Origin: Coprococcus sp.
GTDB lineage: Bacteria; Bacillota; Clostridia; Lachnospirales; Lachnospiraceae
DNA: 5,761 nucleotides
Assembly (NCBI GenBank): GCA_016297495.1
Contig: JAEDGN010000099.1
Coordinates: forward strand, 1-5,761
Direction of reading: 5' to 3'
Below are positions 1-5,527 of the stretch, piece after piece (positions within the stretch are counted from its first letter, which is position 1; each line of letters begins with the position of its first letter). The translations under genes were made by a program, and so were the position numbers. The notes under the pieces were generated by a model. The model made no database searches. It worked only from the letters and a program-made list of their open reading frames with translations, and was not told where the DNA came from.

Positions 1-55
1 CCTGCGACCTCTTGATCCCAAATCAAGCGCTCTAGCCAAGCTGAGCCACACCCCG
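1..55 (-). tRNA. tRNA-Pro (TGG), 3' part cut by window edge
   Basis: The minus strand reads CGGGGTGTGGCTCAG from position 55, a typical tRNA 5' end with U8, A9 and the D-arm. It continues through a 5-bp anticodon stem (CTTGA/TCAAG) around the loop TTTGGGA, which places TGG at the anticodon and gives proline. The T-arm and acceptor 3' strand lie beyond position 1, so the 3' end and any encoded CCA cannot be judged. It sits downstream of the metallophosphoesterase gene and has its own strong promoter. Confidence 0.93.
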
Positions 56-87
56 TTTCAGTATCACATATCCGTGACGCAAGATAT

Positions 88-116
88 ATTCTAAATGACA
101 AACACAAAATTGTCAA
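88..116 (-). promoter_or_regulatory. Sigma-A-type promoter of tRNA-Pro
   Basis: On the minus strand a perfect TTGACA -35 box (111-116) is followed by a 17-base spacer and a TAGAAT -10 box (88-93, one mismatch to TATAAT). Transcription would start near position 81, about 25 bases before the tRNA 5' end at 55. Upstream of the -35 box (117-141) the minus strand is very A-rich, which could act as an UP-like element (inference). No hairpin terminator is visible between the upstream gene's stop codon (142-144) and this promoter. Confidence 0.85.
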
Positions 117-141
117 GCTTTTTTTTAACTTTTTTTATTTT

Positions 142-621
142 TTATATGTAACAGATCGTAATATGAATTTCACCTTTTCTGTCTACATCCACCATTGCAT
201 ATGAAGGCCGGCGGTTATCCTGACGCGGTAGGGAAATACTGCCCGGATTAACCACGGTCACATCCTCATCCATATCATAAACAGGACGATGAATATGCCC
301 AAAAAAGACAAAATCACATCCATTCTGCCGGGCAGCCTCTCTCAATCTCTCGTTCCCATAATTCACATAATGATTATGCCCATGTGTCATAAAAACTTTG
401 TGCCGCCCAAGCTGAATGATCTTCTCACGCGGCAGCCTCGAAAAGAAATCATTGTTCCCTGCCACCATTTCTACCGGGCAGGGTGAAATGGTTTCCAGAT
501 ATCCTTCACTTCCCTCAAGATCACCCAGATGAATCAGCAAGTCAATCGGGCTGACTTTACGTATAACCTTTTCCATATTCTGATTTCTTCCGTGTGAATC
601 ACCGACAAGAAGTACTCTCAT
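142..621 (-). CDS. yfcE: YfcE/MJ0936-family metallophosphodiesterase
   Basis: The 159-residue protein has the full metal-binding signature of small calcineurin-like phosphoesterases: D8-x-H10 near the N terminus, GDLEG with D34, GNND with N56, the THGH stretch with H80 and H82, and GHIHRP with H109 and H111. Length is normal for the YfcE/YsnB subfamily, soluble cytoplasmic enzymes that hydrolyse phosphodiesters in vitro with Mn2+; the physiological substrate is unsettled. The ATG at 619-621 is preceded by a modest AGAGGCG site five bases away. It follows rdgB after 14 bases. The same pairing exists in Bacillus subtilis (ysnA-ysnB), which supports a shared transcript. It is the last protein gene of the operon before tRNA-Pro. 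Confidence 0.93.
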   Translation of the reverse strand: MRVLLVGDSHGRNQNMEKVIRKVSPIDLLIHLGDLEGSEGYLETISPCPVEMVAGNNDFFSRLPREKIIQLGRHKVFMTHGHNHYVNYGNERLREAARQNGCDFVFFGHIHRPVYDMDEDVTVVNPGSISLPRQDNRRPSYAMVDVDRKGEIHITICYI

Positions 622-635
622 TTCTACGCCTCTGT

Positions 636-1253
636 TTATTTATTATCACCATGTTCCGTCAGATAACGGCCTATGACCGTTTTTATCATCTGCAGTGCCT
701 TCCCCCTGTGACTGATGGCATTCTTCTGTTCAGATGAAAGAGAAGCCGTTGTACAACCATATTCCGGAAGATAGAAGATTGGATCGTATCCGAAGCCATT
801 GTTTCCTTCCTCCTGATATCCGATTCTTCCCTCTATAGTCCCCCGCACTGTCACTGTCTCACTATCCGGGAATGCAGCCGCAACAGCACAGACAAATCTT
901 GCTGTTCTTTTCTCATCCGGCACACCTTCCAGTCTTTGAATAAGATTCATATTTTTGACATGATACGATGTGTCTTCTCCCATATATCTTGCTGAATAAA
1001 TACCCGGTTCTTTATTCAGATAATCAATTTCCAGCCCGGAATCATCAGCCAGTACAATAGCTCCGGTTGCCTTTTCAATAGTCTCGGCTTTAATAACAGC
1101 ATTTTCTTCAAACGTCGCGCCATTCTCAATAATATCCACATGAATACCGGCTTCTTTCATAGATACAATTTCTACAGGGAAATCTGATAAAATTGCCCTG
1201 ATTTCTCTCATCTTATCCTGATTTGACGTGGCAAAAATAATTTTCTGCATCAT
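636..1253 (-). CDS. rdgB: XTP/dITP pyrophosphatase (RdgB/HAM1 family)
   Basis: The 205-residue protein is a full-length Ham1/RdgB enzyme. This family hydrolyses non-canonical purine triphosphates (XTP, dITP, ITP) to monophosphate and pyrophosphate in the cytoplasm and keeps deaminated purines out of nucleic acids. Visible motifs are FATSNQDK at 7-14 (the usual Gly after Thr is Ser here), E-rich ENGATFEENA at 43-52, ADDSGL at 69-74 with the catalytic acidic pair D70/D71, GFGYDPIF at 153-160 and SHRGKA at 181-186. The start is ambiguous between two adjacent ATGs. The GAGGAG site at 1258-1263 is 4 bases from the first (1253) and 7 from the second (1250), so the second may be the main start. That site overlaps the protease stop codon, which suggests translational coupling. 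Confidence 0.95.
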   Translation of the reverse strand: MMQKIIFATSNQDKMREIRAILSDFPVEIVSMKEAGIHVDIIENGATFEENAVIKAETIEKATGAIVLADDSGLEIDYLNKEPGIYSARYMGEDTSYHVKNMNLIQRLEGVPDEKRTARFVCAVAAAFPDSETVTVRGTIEGRIGYQEEGNNGFGYDPIFYLPEYGCTTASLSSEQKNAISHRGKALQMIKTVIGRYLTEHGDNK

Positions 1254-1262
1254 TCTTCTCCT

Positions 1263-2912
1263 CTATTCCACAAAATCCACATATACTTTTAAGCAAGCAT
1301 TACATTCAGATGCCTCTTCCATATGACTCCACATCTTTCCATTATAGCTCATGTAACTCTCTCCATCAGAAATATCTGCGTCGGCTGTCAGGTCATTAGA
1401 AGCATATTCTATTGCAATCGGATGCATCGAATCTTTTGTATAAATATCAACAATAACTGAAAAACATTCATCGGCCTTCAGTTCCTGCGGCTGCTCCAGG
1501 TTAATCGTATAAAATCCCTTATCCTGAATATAACCGCTCTGGACGATCTGCCTTCGATCCATGTCTTCTATAGAATCAAAATTATTAACTATATAAATAT
1601 CATAATACGTATCTGAATCTGTTGCATAAAAGCCGACAGCTCTCATACTGCTGTCTCTGTCCGCCTTATAAACGCTTGAAAACCATGCATTTGGCTCATT
1701 GTATCCAATAGATCCCGTCCATCCCAACAGATCTGACTGAAACAACTGATCATAATTATCTGCCGGTTCCACACCCGTATACGCAACTCCATATATACCT
1801 ATATTTTTATCATAATAGGAGATATAAAAATATCCGTCCTGCCCAAAATCTGCTCCCCAGCTGTTCTTACATATAAAAGCGCCATCCCCTTCCGGCTGGG
1901 TCGTAAAATTCTCTTTTGGATAGTTGTCATCCCATCCGATAATAGCAATATCATGGTTGCACTCCATGCTTTCGGGATAATAATAAGCAGCATTCTCTTC
2001 ACTGTAATACTCACTTAGCTCCCTTATATCCGGCTGGGAATAAATAGCTGACTGTACAGCACCATAACGGAAGATCAATGATTTAATCTGATCATAATCC
2101 CGCTCATTAATAATAACGGCTTCCTGCAGATGAACAGCAGCTTTCAATCCCTGGACAGACTGCCCGTCTCCATATGGATCCTCTTCTTCCATCACCGGTC
2201 CCTTCCAGCCGGTCAGATAAGCCAATGCCATATTATAGTCACCACCTTCAGTCACATTAGACCGAAAGCCATTTTCCATGACAAGATGATCCACGGAAAA
2301 CTGCCATTTTTCATCAGGCAGCAATGAAGATTCCAGAGCAGACAATGACGCAAAAGCCCAACAGGTTCCCCAGCTCCCCTGGTCACGGACAACCGAAACC
2401 TTATTATAATCACGCAAATCATATTTATCCGGCCAGCTCATTTTCTCCGAATTTATTGAAGTTATATACGCCGTATTATTCTCTTCATCCCAGTTATAAC
2501 TATATTCAAAAAAATCTGCCAGAAAATTTGCAGAAAGATAGAGTTGTCCGTTATCGTCCGTCTCCATCACGTCTGTATCTATCCGCTTCTGCCCCTTTGT
2601 TAACCGGATCAGGCCGTTGTCCGGCCATGCTGTTCCACACTGAAACAGGTCGTTGACCATAATATCCGGAATCATCAGAGATAATTCATCGGACATCCAT
2701 ATTTTTCTATCTCTGTCGGGCTCTACCAACTGCCCGTCAAGATATAATAAAATCTCTTTACTATTTATATCTTCCGCCTTGATTGCATTATAATGCTGTG
2801 TCAGAGCCTGTGAATCCTGTCCTCTAAAATAGGTAACAGGGGATTTATACCATACTATTCCTCCGATTCCCAGCACCAGCGCAAAAAGAATGAAACGCTT
2901 TATGTGTTTCAA
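1263..2912 (-). CDS. Secreted or membrane-anchored C1 (papain-like) peptidase with lectin-like C-terminal domain
   Basis: The 549-residue protein begins with a basic stretch (KHIKR) and a hydrophobic segment at about 7-21. There is no lipobox and no clear signal-peptidase site, so it may stay as an N-terminal anchor with the bulk outside the cell. Residues about 52-152 look like a copper-amine-oxidase N-terminal (stalk-type) domain: YLDGQLVEP, then a GQLYLSANFLADFF segment, then YSYNWDEENNTAYI. The papain fold covers about 160-375, with oxyanion Q178, nucleophile C184 in QGSWGTCWAF, H320 in CNHDIAIIGW and N350 in KNSWG; all catalytic residues are present. Residues about 385-545 match the lectin-like domain often fused to clostridial C1 peptidases. 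No sortase signal or inhibitory propeptide is seen. The start is TTG, overlapping the methyltransferase stop by four bases. The substrate is unknown. Confidence 0.9.
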   Translation of the reverse strand: MKHIKRFILFALVLGIGGIVWYKSPVTYFRGQDSQALTQHYNAIKAEDINSKEILLYLDGQLVEPDRDRKIWMSDELSLMIPDIMVNDLFQCGTAWPDNGLIRLTKGQKRIDTDVMETDDNGQLYLSANFLADFFEYSYNWDEENNTAYITSINSEKMSWPDKYDLRDYNKVSVVRDQGSWGTCWAFASLSALESSLLPDEKWQFSVDHLVMENGFRSNVTEGGDYNMALAYLTGWKGPVMEEEDPYGDGQSVQGLKAAVHLQEAVIINERDYDQIKSLIFRYGAVQSAIYSQPDIRELSEYYSEENAAYYYPESMECNHDIAIIGWDDNYPKENFTTQPEGDGAFICKNSWGADFGQDGYFYISYYDKNIGIYGVAYTGVEPADNYDQLFQSDLLGWTGSIGYNEPNAWFSSVYKADRDSSMRAVGFYATDSDTYYDIYIVNNFDSIEDMDRRQIVQSGYIQDKGFYTINLEQPQELKADECFSVIVDIYTKDSMHPIAIEYASNDLTADADISDGESYMSYNGKMWSHMEEASECNACLKVYVDFVE

Positions 2913-4078
2913 TTGAACCTCCTATTTTCCTGGTTTCTTGGCGGTTTCGGGCCCATAAACTGATAAAAATATGTTTTTATCATACCATTATATATTTTGC
3001 GATTTTTATCCGCTTTTCTGCCAATATAGCGTTCTGCATCCTCATAGGATGTAAGCACATAATACGACCAGCTGTCCAGCATACGAAAAGCCTGACCGAT
3101 TTCTGTATATAACGCAGGTAATGCGGCTTTATCCTCAAGTCTTTCCCCATAAGGAGGATTCGTAATGATAAAACCATATTTTTTCGGATGACGTAATTCG
3201 CTTACCGGCCTCTGCTGAAAATGAATAAGATGATCTACACCTGCCGCTCTGGCATTGGCCATGGCAACCCGAACAACCTCTCCGTCTATATCATATCCCT
3301 GTATACGCAGATCGATATCATCTTCAATCAGATCATTGGCCTCCGTTACGGCATCATACCACCCCTTTTTAGGCAGCAGATGTTTCCATGCCTCAGCCGT
3401 AAATGAACGATTCATGCCAGGTGCAATATTAGCCCCAAGCATCGCAGCTTCAATAGGAAAAGTCCCGCTGCCGCAAAAAGGATCAACCAGAATCCTGTCC
3501 CTGTTCCATGGTGTCAGCATAATCAGAGCAGCTGCCAGTGTCTCTGACACAGGTGCCTTGCCAGTAAGCTTCCTATATCCCCTTTTATGCAGAGATTCCC
3601 CGGTTGTATCCAAAGCAATTGTCACTTCATCCTTCAGTATAAAAACCCTAAGAGGAAACTCATCGCCATCCTCTTTAAACCAATCCACCCTATATGTCAA
3701 TTTCAGACGTTCAACAATAGCTTTTTTTACAATTGACTGAATATCTGAACTGCTGAATAACTGACTTTTTGCTGTTGAAGCTTTTTTTACCCAGAACTTC
3801 CCATTTACAGGGATATAATCTCCCCATGGAATTGCCTTGGTTGCCTCAAAAAGTTCATCAAACGTCCTGGCTTTAAATCTGCCGACACAAAGCAAAACCC
3901 TTTCTGCCGTTCTCAAAAAAATATTTGCCCGCGCCATGGCAGCTGCATCTCCCCGAAAGGTTACTCTGCCGTCTGCCACACCGGAAATATCATAACCAAG
4001 CGCTATAATTTCCCTTTTTAATACGGCTTCCATGCCAAAATGACACGGCACAACATATTCAAATGTATTTTTTTCCAT
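2909..4078 (-). CDS. ypsC: THUMP-domain SAM-dependent RNA methyltransferase (RlmL/YpsC family)
   Basis: The 389-residue protein has an N-terminal ferredoxin-like/THUMP region (about 5-160) ending in the LHKRGYR motif at 163-169. A class I methyltransferase domain follows, with SAM-binding DPFCGSGT at 199-206, acidic GYDID at 261-265 and the catalytic NPPYGERL at 307-314, typical of base N-methyltransferases. Its length matches Bacillus YpsC. This family corresponds to the N-terminal half of Escherichia coli RlmL, which makes m2G2445 in 23S rRNA; the separate RlmK half is absent. The likely role is 23S rRNA guanine N2-methylation, by homology only. The ATG at 4076-4078 has AGGAG seven bases upstream (4086-4090). 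It is the first gene of the operon and overlaps the next gene by four bases. Confidence 0.93.
   Translation of the reverse strand: MEKNTFEYVVPCHFGMEAVLKREIIALGYDISGVADGRVTFRGDAAAMARANIFLRTAERVLLCVGRFKARTFDELFEATKAIPWGDYIPVNGKFWVKKASTAKSQLFSSSDIQSIVKKAIVERLKLTYRVDWFKEDGDEFPLRVFILKDEVTIALDTTGESLHKRGYRKLTGKAPVSETLAAALIMLTPWNRDRILVDPFCGSGTFPIEAAMLGANIAPGMNRSFTAEAWKHLLPKKGWYDAVTEANDLIEDDIDLRIQGYDIDGEVVRVAMANARAAGVDHLIHFQQRPVSELRHPKKYGFIITNPPYGERLEDKAALPALYTEIGQAFRMLDSWSYYVLTSYEDAERYIGRKADKNRKIYNGMIKTYFYQFMGPKPPRNQENRRFN
2918..2923 (-). promoter_or_regulatory. Ribosome binding site deciding the TTG start of the protease
   Basis: A perfect AGGAGG lies on the minus strand five bases upstream of TTG (2910-2912), inside the last codons of the methyltransferase gene. 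The TTG shares bases with the TGA stop of the upstream gene (TTGA). No ATG or GTG lies at a suitable distance, and the KHIKRF plus hydrophobic segment begins directly after this codon, so TTG is the most likely start. Confidence 0.85.
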
Positions 4079-4113
4079 GTTTTTTCTCCTCTATCTGGTT
4101 CGCTTCATCCTTT

Positions 4114-4142
4114 AGTATATACTTTTTACAAAAGACAGGCAA
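4114..4142 (-). promoter_or_regulatory. Sigma-A-type promoter of the four-gene operon
   Basis: On the minus strand TTGCCT (4137-4142) and TATACT (4114-4119) are separated by exactly 17 bases. This places the start of transcription near 4107, about 29 bases before the methyltransferase ATG. The -35 box lies within the 3' arm of the terminator-like hairpin at 4136-4156, so the end of the rhodanese unit and the start of this operon physically overlap. Confidence 0.7.
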
Positions 4143-4156
4143 GACGCGCCTGCCTG
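4136..4156 (-). terminator. Terminator-like hairpin after the rhodanese gene
   Basis: The minus strand can fold CAGGCA (4151-4156) with TGCCTG (4136-4141) around a 9-base GC-rich loop. TCTTTTG follows, an imperfect U tract. It lies 20 bases past the rhodanese stop codon and upstream of the methyltransferase gene. The short 6-bp stem and interrupted T run make it a modest rather than strong intrinsic terminator. Confidence 0.5.
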
Positions 4157-4176
4157 AATTTCGTAATTTTGACTTT

Positions 4177-4479
4177 TTATACAAATAAGCTGCCACGATA
4201 TGATGAAATTCCACCACTTATACTCAGAACATCATATCCTGCCTCATCCATTCTTTTTCCAGCCAACATGCTAACTGAACCGTAGTTACAATATAAAATA
4301 TATTTTTTCCCCCGAGGCAGTTTTTCTATATATTGATCATAATATTCATAAGGAAGATTCTGGGCTCCCCGAATATGACCTGCAGCATACGCTTTATAAT
4401 TTCTCAGATCCAGAATAACATATGGACTTTTATCAATATACGAATCAACATTTTTACCTGCTATTAATTGAAAACTCAT
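4177..4479 (-). CDS. Single-domain rhodanese-like protein
   Basis: The 100-residue protein is one rhodanese domain with no signal peptide. DLRNYKAYAAGHIRGAQNLP at 24-43 is the CH2A-type hallmark, and the active-site loop follows strand ILYC with Cys64 (C-N-Y-G-S-V-S, 64-70), then SGG at 88-90. Such proteins carry sulfur as a cysteine persulfide in the cytoplasm; the partner is unknown and no sulfur-pathway gene is next to it. The loop has the expected Cys and Gly67 but Ser/Val where many sulfurtransferases have basic residues, so activity is likely but the substrate cannot be named. The ATG has only a weak GGTGA site four bases upstream. It appears to be monocistronic, with promoter 4550-4579 and a hairpin after the stop. 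Confidence 0.88.
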   Translation of the reverse strand: MSFQLIAGKNVDSYIDKSPYVILDLRNYKAYAAGHIRGAQNLPYEYYDQYIEKLPRGKKYILYCNYGSVSMLAGKRMDEAGYDVLSISGGISSYRGSLFV

Positions 4480-4549
4480 CCCATCACCGAAAAGCTTTTA
4501 TTCTATACATATGCTGTCAGATAACCATCGCCCCCTGAAATAGTAGAAT

Positions 4550-4579
4550 TTTATATTTCTTTATCCTAATATATGTAAA
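4550..4579 (-). promoter_or_regulatory. Putative promoter of the rhodanese gene
   Basis: On the minus strand TTTACA (4574-4579) and TATAAA (4550-4555), each one mismatch from consensus, are separated by 18 bases. The -35 box begins at the last base of the hairpin at 4579-4599. The implied leader is about 65 bases long. It contains a G-rich run (GGGGGCGATGG) and no obvious structured riboswitch. Confidence 0.5.
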
Positions 4580-4599
4580 GGCCGCAAGTATTGCGGCCT
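4579..4599 (-). terminator. GC-rich hairpin after the Asn/Ser-rich gene
   Basis: A perfect 9-bp stem (AGGCCGCAA with TTGCGGCCT) closes a 3-base loop, 18 bases after the stop codon of the small repeat protein. On the minus strand it is followed by TTTACATATATT, a weak U tract. It is probably an intrinsic terminator or transcript-stabilising 3' hairpin for the DUF5662/small-protein unit. Confidence 0.6.
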
Positions 4600-4617
4600 C
4601 TTGTGTTATACAGCTTA

Positions 4618-4803
4618 TTATCTTTTTGTCGAGTTTTTTGAAGAATAGTTCTGTGAAGACTCGCTATTGGCATTATAACTGTTCTTTGAAGATTCACTGC
4701 TGCCATTATAGCTGTTTTTTGAAGATTCATTATTTGCATTATCACTATTCTTACTGTCACTGCAATTGGATGTTTTATTGCTGTAATTCTGCGTCTTTGC
4801 CAT
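4618..4803 (-). CDS. Small Asn/Ser-rich repeat protein of unknown function
   Basis: This 61-residue protein is not recognised as a named family. It begins MAKTQNYSNKTSNC, and then runs of N, S, K and E dominate. Three 11-residue units occupy 22-32, 33-43 and 44-54, with the pattern N-[AG]-[NS]-[NS]-E-S-S-[KQ]-N, followed by S-Y in the first two units and Y-S in the third; the protein ends in SSKNSTKR. It has one Cys (C14), no hydrophobic segment and no signal peptide, so it should be soluble and probably disordered. An in-frame upstream ATG at 4845 exists, but the ATG at 4803 has AAAGGAGG eight bases away and is clearly the start. The strong ribosome binding site argues for a real, well-translated gene. 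It lies 63 bases after the DUF5662 gene. Small, hydrophilic, Asn/Ser-rich proteins are common in spore-forming Clostridia; a sporulation role is only a guess. Confidence 0.78.
   Translation of the reverse strand: MAKTQNYSNKTSNCSDSKNSDNANNESSKNSYNGSSESSKNSYNANSESSQNYSSKNSTKR
4642..4740 (-). repeat. Three 33-bp in-frame tandem repeats
   Basis: Three consecutive 33-base units encode the 11-residue repeats of the small Asn/Ser-rich protein. The copies share blocks such as TTTGAAGATTC on the plus strand but have diverged, with substitutions and no frame change. Unit length as a multiple of three and kept frame suggest expansion within a coding gene under selection for composition. Confidence 0.8.
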
Positions 4804-4811
4804 ACTGTCAA

Positions 4812-4819
4812 CCTCCTTT
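4812..4819 (-). promoter_or_regulatory. Strong ribosome binding site of the Asn/Ser-rich gene
   Basis: AAAGGAGG on the minus strand is eight bases upstream of the ATG at 4801-4803. It selects this start over the in-frame ATG at 4843-4845, which has no comparable site upstream. Confidence 0.85.
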
Positions 4820-4833
4820 ATATGGTGCAGTAG

Positions 4834-4863
4834 ATAGTATGACACTTTTTTTGTGTTTTATAC
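4834..4863 (-). promoter_or_regulatory. Possible sigma-E-like (sporulation) promoter of the Asn/Ser-rich gene
   Basis: On the minus strand CATACTAT (4834-4841) differs at one position from the Bacillus sigma-E -10 consensus CATACANT. GTATAAA (4857-4863), with the ATA core of the -35 element, lies 15 bases upstream. The implied start near 4826 would leave a leader of about 22 bases ending with the strong ribosome binding site. A vegetative sigma-A reading of the same region is poor at the -35 position. This is a by-eye match to a degenerate consensus, so confidence is low. Confidence 0.3.
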
Positions 4864-4866
4864 ATA

Positions 4867-5418
4867 TTAATAAGTCTTTTTAACTTTCAGTAAATATCTA
4901 AGATATCGATAGGTTTCTTCTTCACCTTTCACTGCCAGCATCTTGATAAGATGTTCCAGCATCCGACGTGTTTCCGGATGTATGGTAATATAATCTTTTG
5001 TTCTTTTATAGTATTCCCATGAACTGCGGTCTGTATACCCATCCTTCTGGTAAATTTTACATGCAGACACACGATCCACAAACATCTCGGCAACATACCT
5101 CAGCGGCATTTTTACACCCACAATTCCAAGACTTTTATCTTTTGTCACATCTGTCCAATATTCATAATGATGCTTATTTCGCCCCTTATGATGCAGCCAT
5201 GCTTCCGAATAACCTTTTTCATCTCTTTCTGCTGCATTCGGACTTTTATTCCCCTGAAAATATTGTATACCTGTTTTAAATTCCGTTGGAGAATATTTGG
5301 ATAAATCGTGAGTAAGTCCCTGCCAATACAACCCAAGCCGAAAACATCCTTTCATAACCAGTATCTTATGCTGTGTAATTGTTTTGAAATGACACCATGC
5401 AGCATATAATCTATTCAT
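4867..5418 (-). CDS. DUF5662-family protein
   Basis: The 183-residue protein matches my recollection of the DUF5662 family, found in Firmicutes genomes and in phages; its function is not established. It has an ordered set of possible metal ligands: H17, H37-D38 in THDLSKYS, E46, H76-H77 in WLHHKGRNKHHYEYW, H83-H84 and E86. The spacing recalls helical HD-type metal-dependent hydrolases (inference). It has no signal peptide or transmembrane segment. The ATG at 5416-5418 has GGGAG eight bases upstream. No convincing promoter is seen between it and the tRNA terminator, so it may depend on read-through or on a promoter hidden near the hairpin at 5459-5480. No terminator separates it from the small repeat gene, 63 bases downstream. 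Confidence 0.8.
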   Translation of the reverse strand: MNRLYAAWCHFKTITQHKILVMKGCFRLGLYWQGLTHDLSKYSPTEFKTGIQYFQGNKSPNAAERDEKGYSEAWLHHKGRNKHHYEYWTDVTKDKSLGIVGVKMPLRYVAEMFVDRVSACKIYQKDGYTDRSSWEYYKRTKDYITIHPETRRMLEHLIKMLAVKGEEETYRYLRYLLKVKKTY

Positions 5419-5444
5419 TCAAAAATCTCCCTTCATTATTTTTT

Positions 5445-5480
5445 GAGGATCGAACCCGTTCGAGTCCGACTGGACTCGAA
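5445..5480 (-). other. tRNA T-arm-like fragments with a 9-bp hairpin
   Basis: The minus strand carries GTTCGAGTCC and, a few bases later, GGGTTCGATCCTC. Both resemble tRNA T-arms. The second equals the tRNA-Arg T-arm sequence of 5537-5550 except for one missing A. The first also forms a perfect 9-bp inverted repeat (5459-5467 with 5472-5480, 4-base loop). No anticodon arm or acceptor stem accompanies them, so this is not an intact tRNA. It may be debris of a lost tRNA gene, a decayed integration scar, or a leader hairpin of the DUF5662 gene. Confidence 0.5.
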
Positions 5481-5483
5481 CTT

Positions 5484-5521
5484 AAAAAGACAGACAGGAT
5501 ATGTATCCTGTCTGTCTTTTT
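5484..5521 (-). terminator. Symmetric intrinsic terminator of the tRNA cluster
   Basis: An 18-bp perfect inverted repeat (5484-5501 with 5504-5521, loop TG) contains the GACAGACAGGATA core flanked by A5 and T5. It works as a hairpin plus U tract in either direction. On the minus strand it begins seven bases after the tRNA-Arg 3' end, so it closes the Val-Leu-Arg transcript. Confidence 0.9.
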
Positions 5522-5527
5522 AATGAA

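Noticed and set aside
3255..3740. Plus-strand open frame of 161 codons
   Set aside because: It lies wholly antisense to the methyltransferase gene, has no ribosome binding site and shows low-complexity, non-protein-like composition.
4490..4499. AAAAGCTTTT palindrome upstream of the rhodanese gene considered as an operator
   Set aside because: It is short, AT-rich and self-complementary by composition; it occurs once and has no second half-site or nearby regulator gene.
4480..4549. Rhodanese leader considered as a riboswitch
   Set aside because: The leader is only about 65 bases, has no conserved aptamer pattern I recognise and no terminator or anti-terminator pair.
4642..4740. Tandem repeats considered as a CRISPR array
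   Set aside because: Units are directly adjacent without spacers, are in frame and encode diverged peptide repeats.
4626..4883. Plus-strand open frame rich in Cys, His and Tyr
   Set aside because: It is the antisense shadow of the Asn/Ser repeat gene; the Cys/His richness comes from the complement of Asn/Ser codons.
5484..5521. Long perfect palindrome considered as an insertion-sequence end or operator
   Set aside because: A two-base loop, flanking A5/T5 and a position seven bases after a tRNA 3' end fit an intrinsic terminator; no transposase or partner copy is visible.
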